DNA from: Sutterella sp.
GTDB lineage: Bacteria; Pseudomonadota; Gammaproteobacteria; Burkholderiales; Burkholderiaceae_F
Reading direction: 5' to 3'
Assembly (NCBI GenBank): GCA_020025955.1
Contig: JAHHRF010000087.1
Span: 1-5,029 of the forward strand
Length of the DNA stretch: 5,029 nucleotides
Position 1 is the first letter of the stretch. Each line of letters opens with the position of its first letter. Below the pieces are notes generated by a model. The model did no database searches and was not told where the DNA came from. It saw only the letters and a list, made by a program, of their open reading frames with translations. Positions 4,878-5,029 of the stretch are shown in pieces. A program made the translations under genes and the position numbers.

Positions 4878-5029
4878 ATGTCAGTATCTCGTCGTACGTT
4901 GTTGCAGAGCTCCCTCTTAGGGAGCGCGGCTTTAGTAGCGGGTGTCGCGAAAGCGGAAATGGTGCCCACGCATTGGGACGAAACCTATGATGTGATCGTG
5001 GTGGGCTCGGGCTTTGCCGGGTTAGCCGC
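4878..5029 (+). CDS. Second Tat-exported FAD-dependent reductase, 5' part
   Basis: Start of a paralogue of the preceding reductase; the window ends after 50 codons plus two bases. It shows a twin-arginine signal (SRRTLLQ at 4-10, hydrophobic stretch, cleavage near AKA at 24-26) and the FAD-binding motif YDVIVVGSGFAGLA from 37. Over these 50 residues 38 are identical to the first copy and there are no gaps. Changes cluster at the mature N-terminus (EMVPT here, GKSPE there). The substrate-binding part lies beyond the window, so nothing can be said about its substrate or whether the gene is intact. ATG 4878 is fixed by AAGGAG six bases upstream and by the alignment with copy 1. Confidence 0.9.
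   Translation, partial: MSVSRRTLLQSSLLGSAALVAGVAKAEMVPTHWDETYDVIVVGSGFAGLA

Noticed and set aside
1..5029. CRISPR array, tRNA, rRNA or insertion sequence
   Set aside because: No regularly spaced direct repeats, no cloverleaf-like segment and no transposase or terminal inverted repeats were seen.

Overview
The window reads as chromosomal DNA from a proteobacterium with moderately high GC. The best guess is a gut-associated member of the Sutterellaceae (Burkholderiales: Sutterella, Parasutterella and relatives). The basis is a beta/gammaproteobacterial-type RlmD, plus two adjacent paralogous Tat-exported FAD reductases of the flavocytochrome c/fumarate reductase class, a class known to be greatly expanded in that family. 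This is inference from gene content; no taxonomic marker gene is present. Everything that can be supported is on the + strand.

Layout: (1) Bases 1-1023 are the 3' part of rlmD, a 23S rRNA m5U methyltransferase; its 5' end lies outside the window. A strong intrinsic terminator follows. (2) Bases 1232-2602 encode a MATE-family multidrug/cation antiporter, probably with its own promoter. It is closed by a terminator almost identical to the one after rlmD and then by a second, unrelated terminator. (3) Bases 2603-2967 are a 365-bp intergenic region holding a candidate FNR-type box, a perfect 12-bp palindrome, a structured leader and a strong Shine-Dalgarno site. (4) Bases 2968-4479 encode a complete 503-residue Tat-exported flavoprotein reductase, followed by a long hairpin terminator. 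(5) Bases 4480-4877 form a 398-bp intergenic region whose distal part is a diverged copy of the region before the first reductase. (6) From 4878 to the window end is the start of a second, paralogous reductase, 38 of 50 residues identical over the visible part.

The four genes look like separate transcription units, each followed by a terminator where its end is visible. The rlmD and MATE genes are housekeeping or general-stress functions with no evident link to the reductases. The two reductases form a tandem paralogue pair with parallel control regions: an FNR-like box and the palindrome TGTCCTAGGACA with centres exactly 14 bp apart in both. This suggests anaerobically induced respiratory reductases that differ in a second, perhaps substrate-specific, control layer. 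The complete reductase keeps the catalytic arginines and the substrate-binding histidine of the fumarate reductase class, but appears to lack the histidine of the HPT motif that helps bind fumarate. Its electron acceptor is therefore probably a different unsaturated carboxylate. The most interesting material here is this reductase pair with its shared regulatory module, and the duplicated terminator/gene-end module shared by rlmD and the MATE gene.
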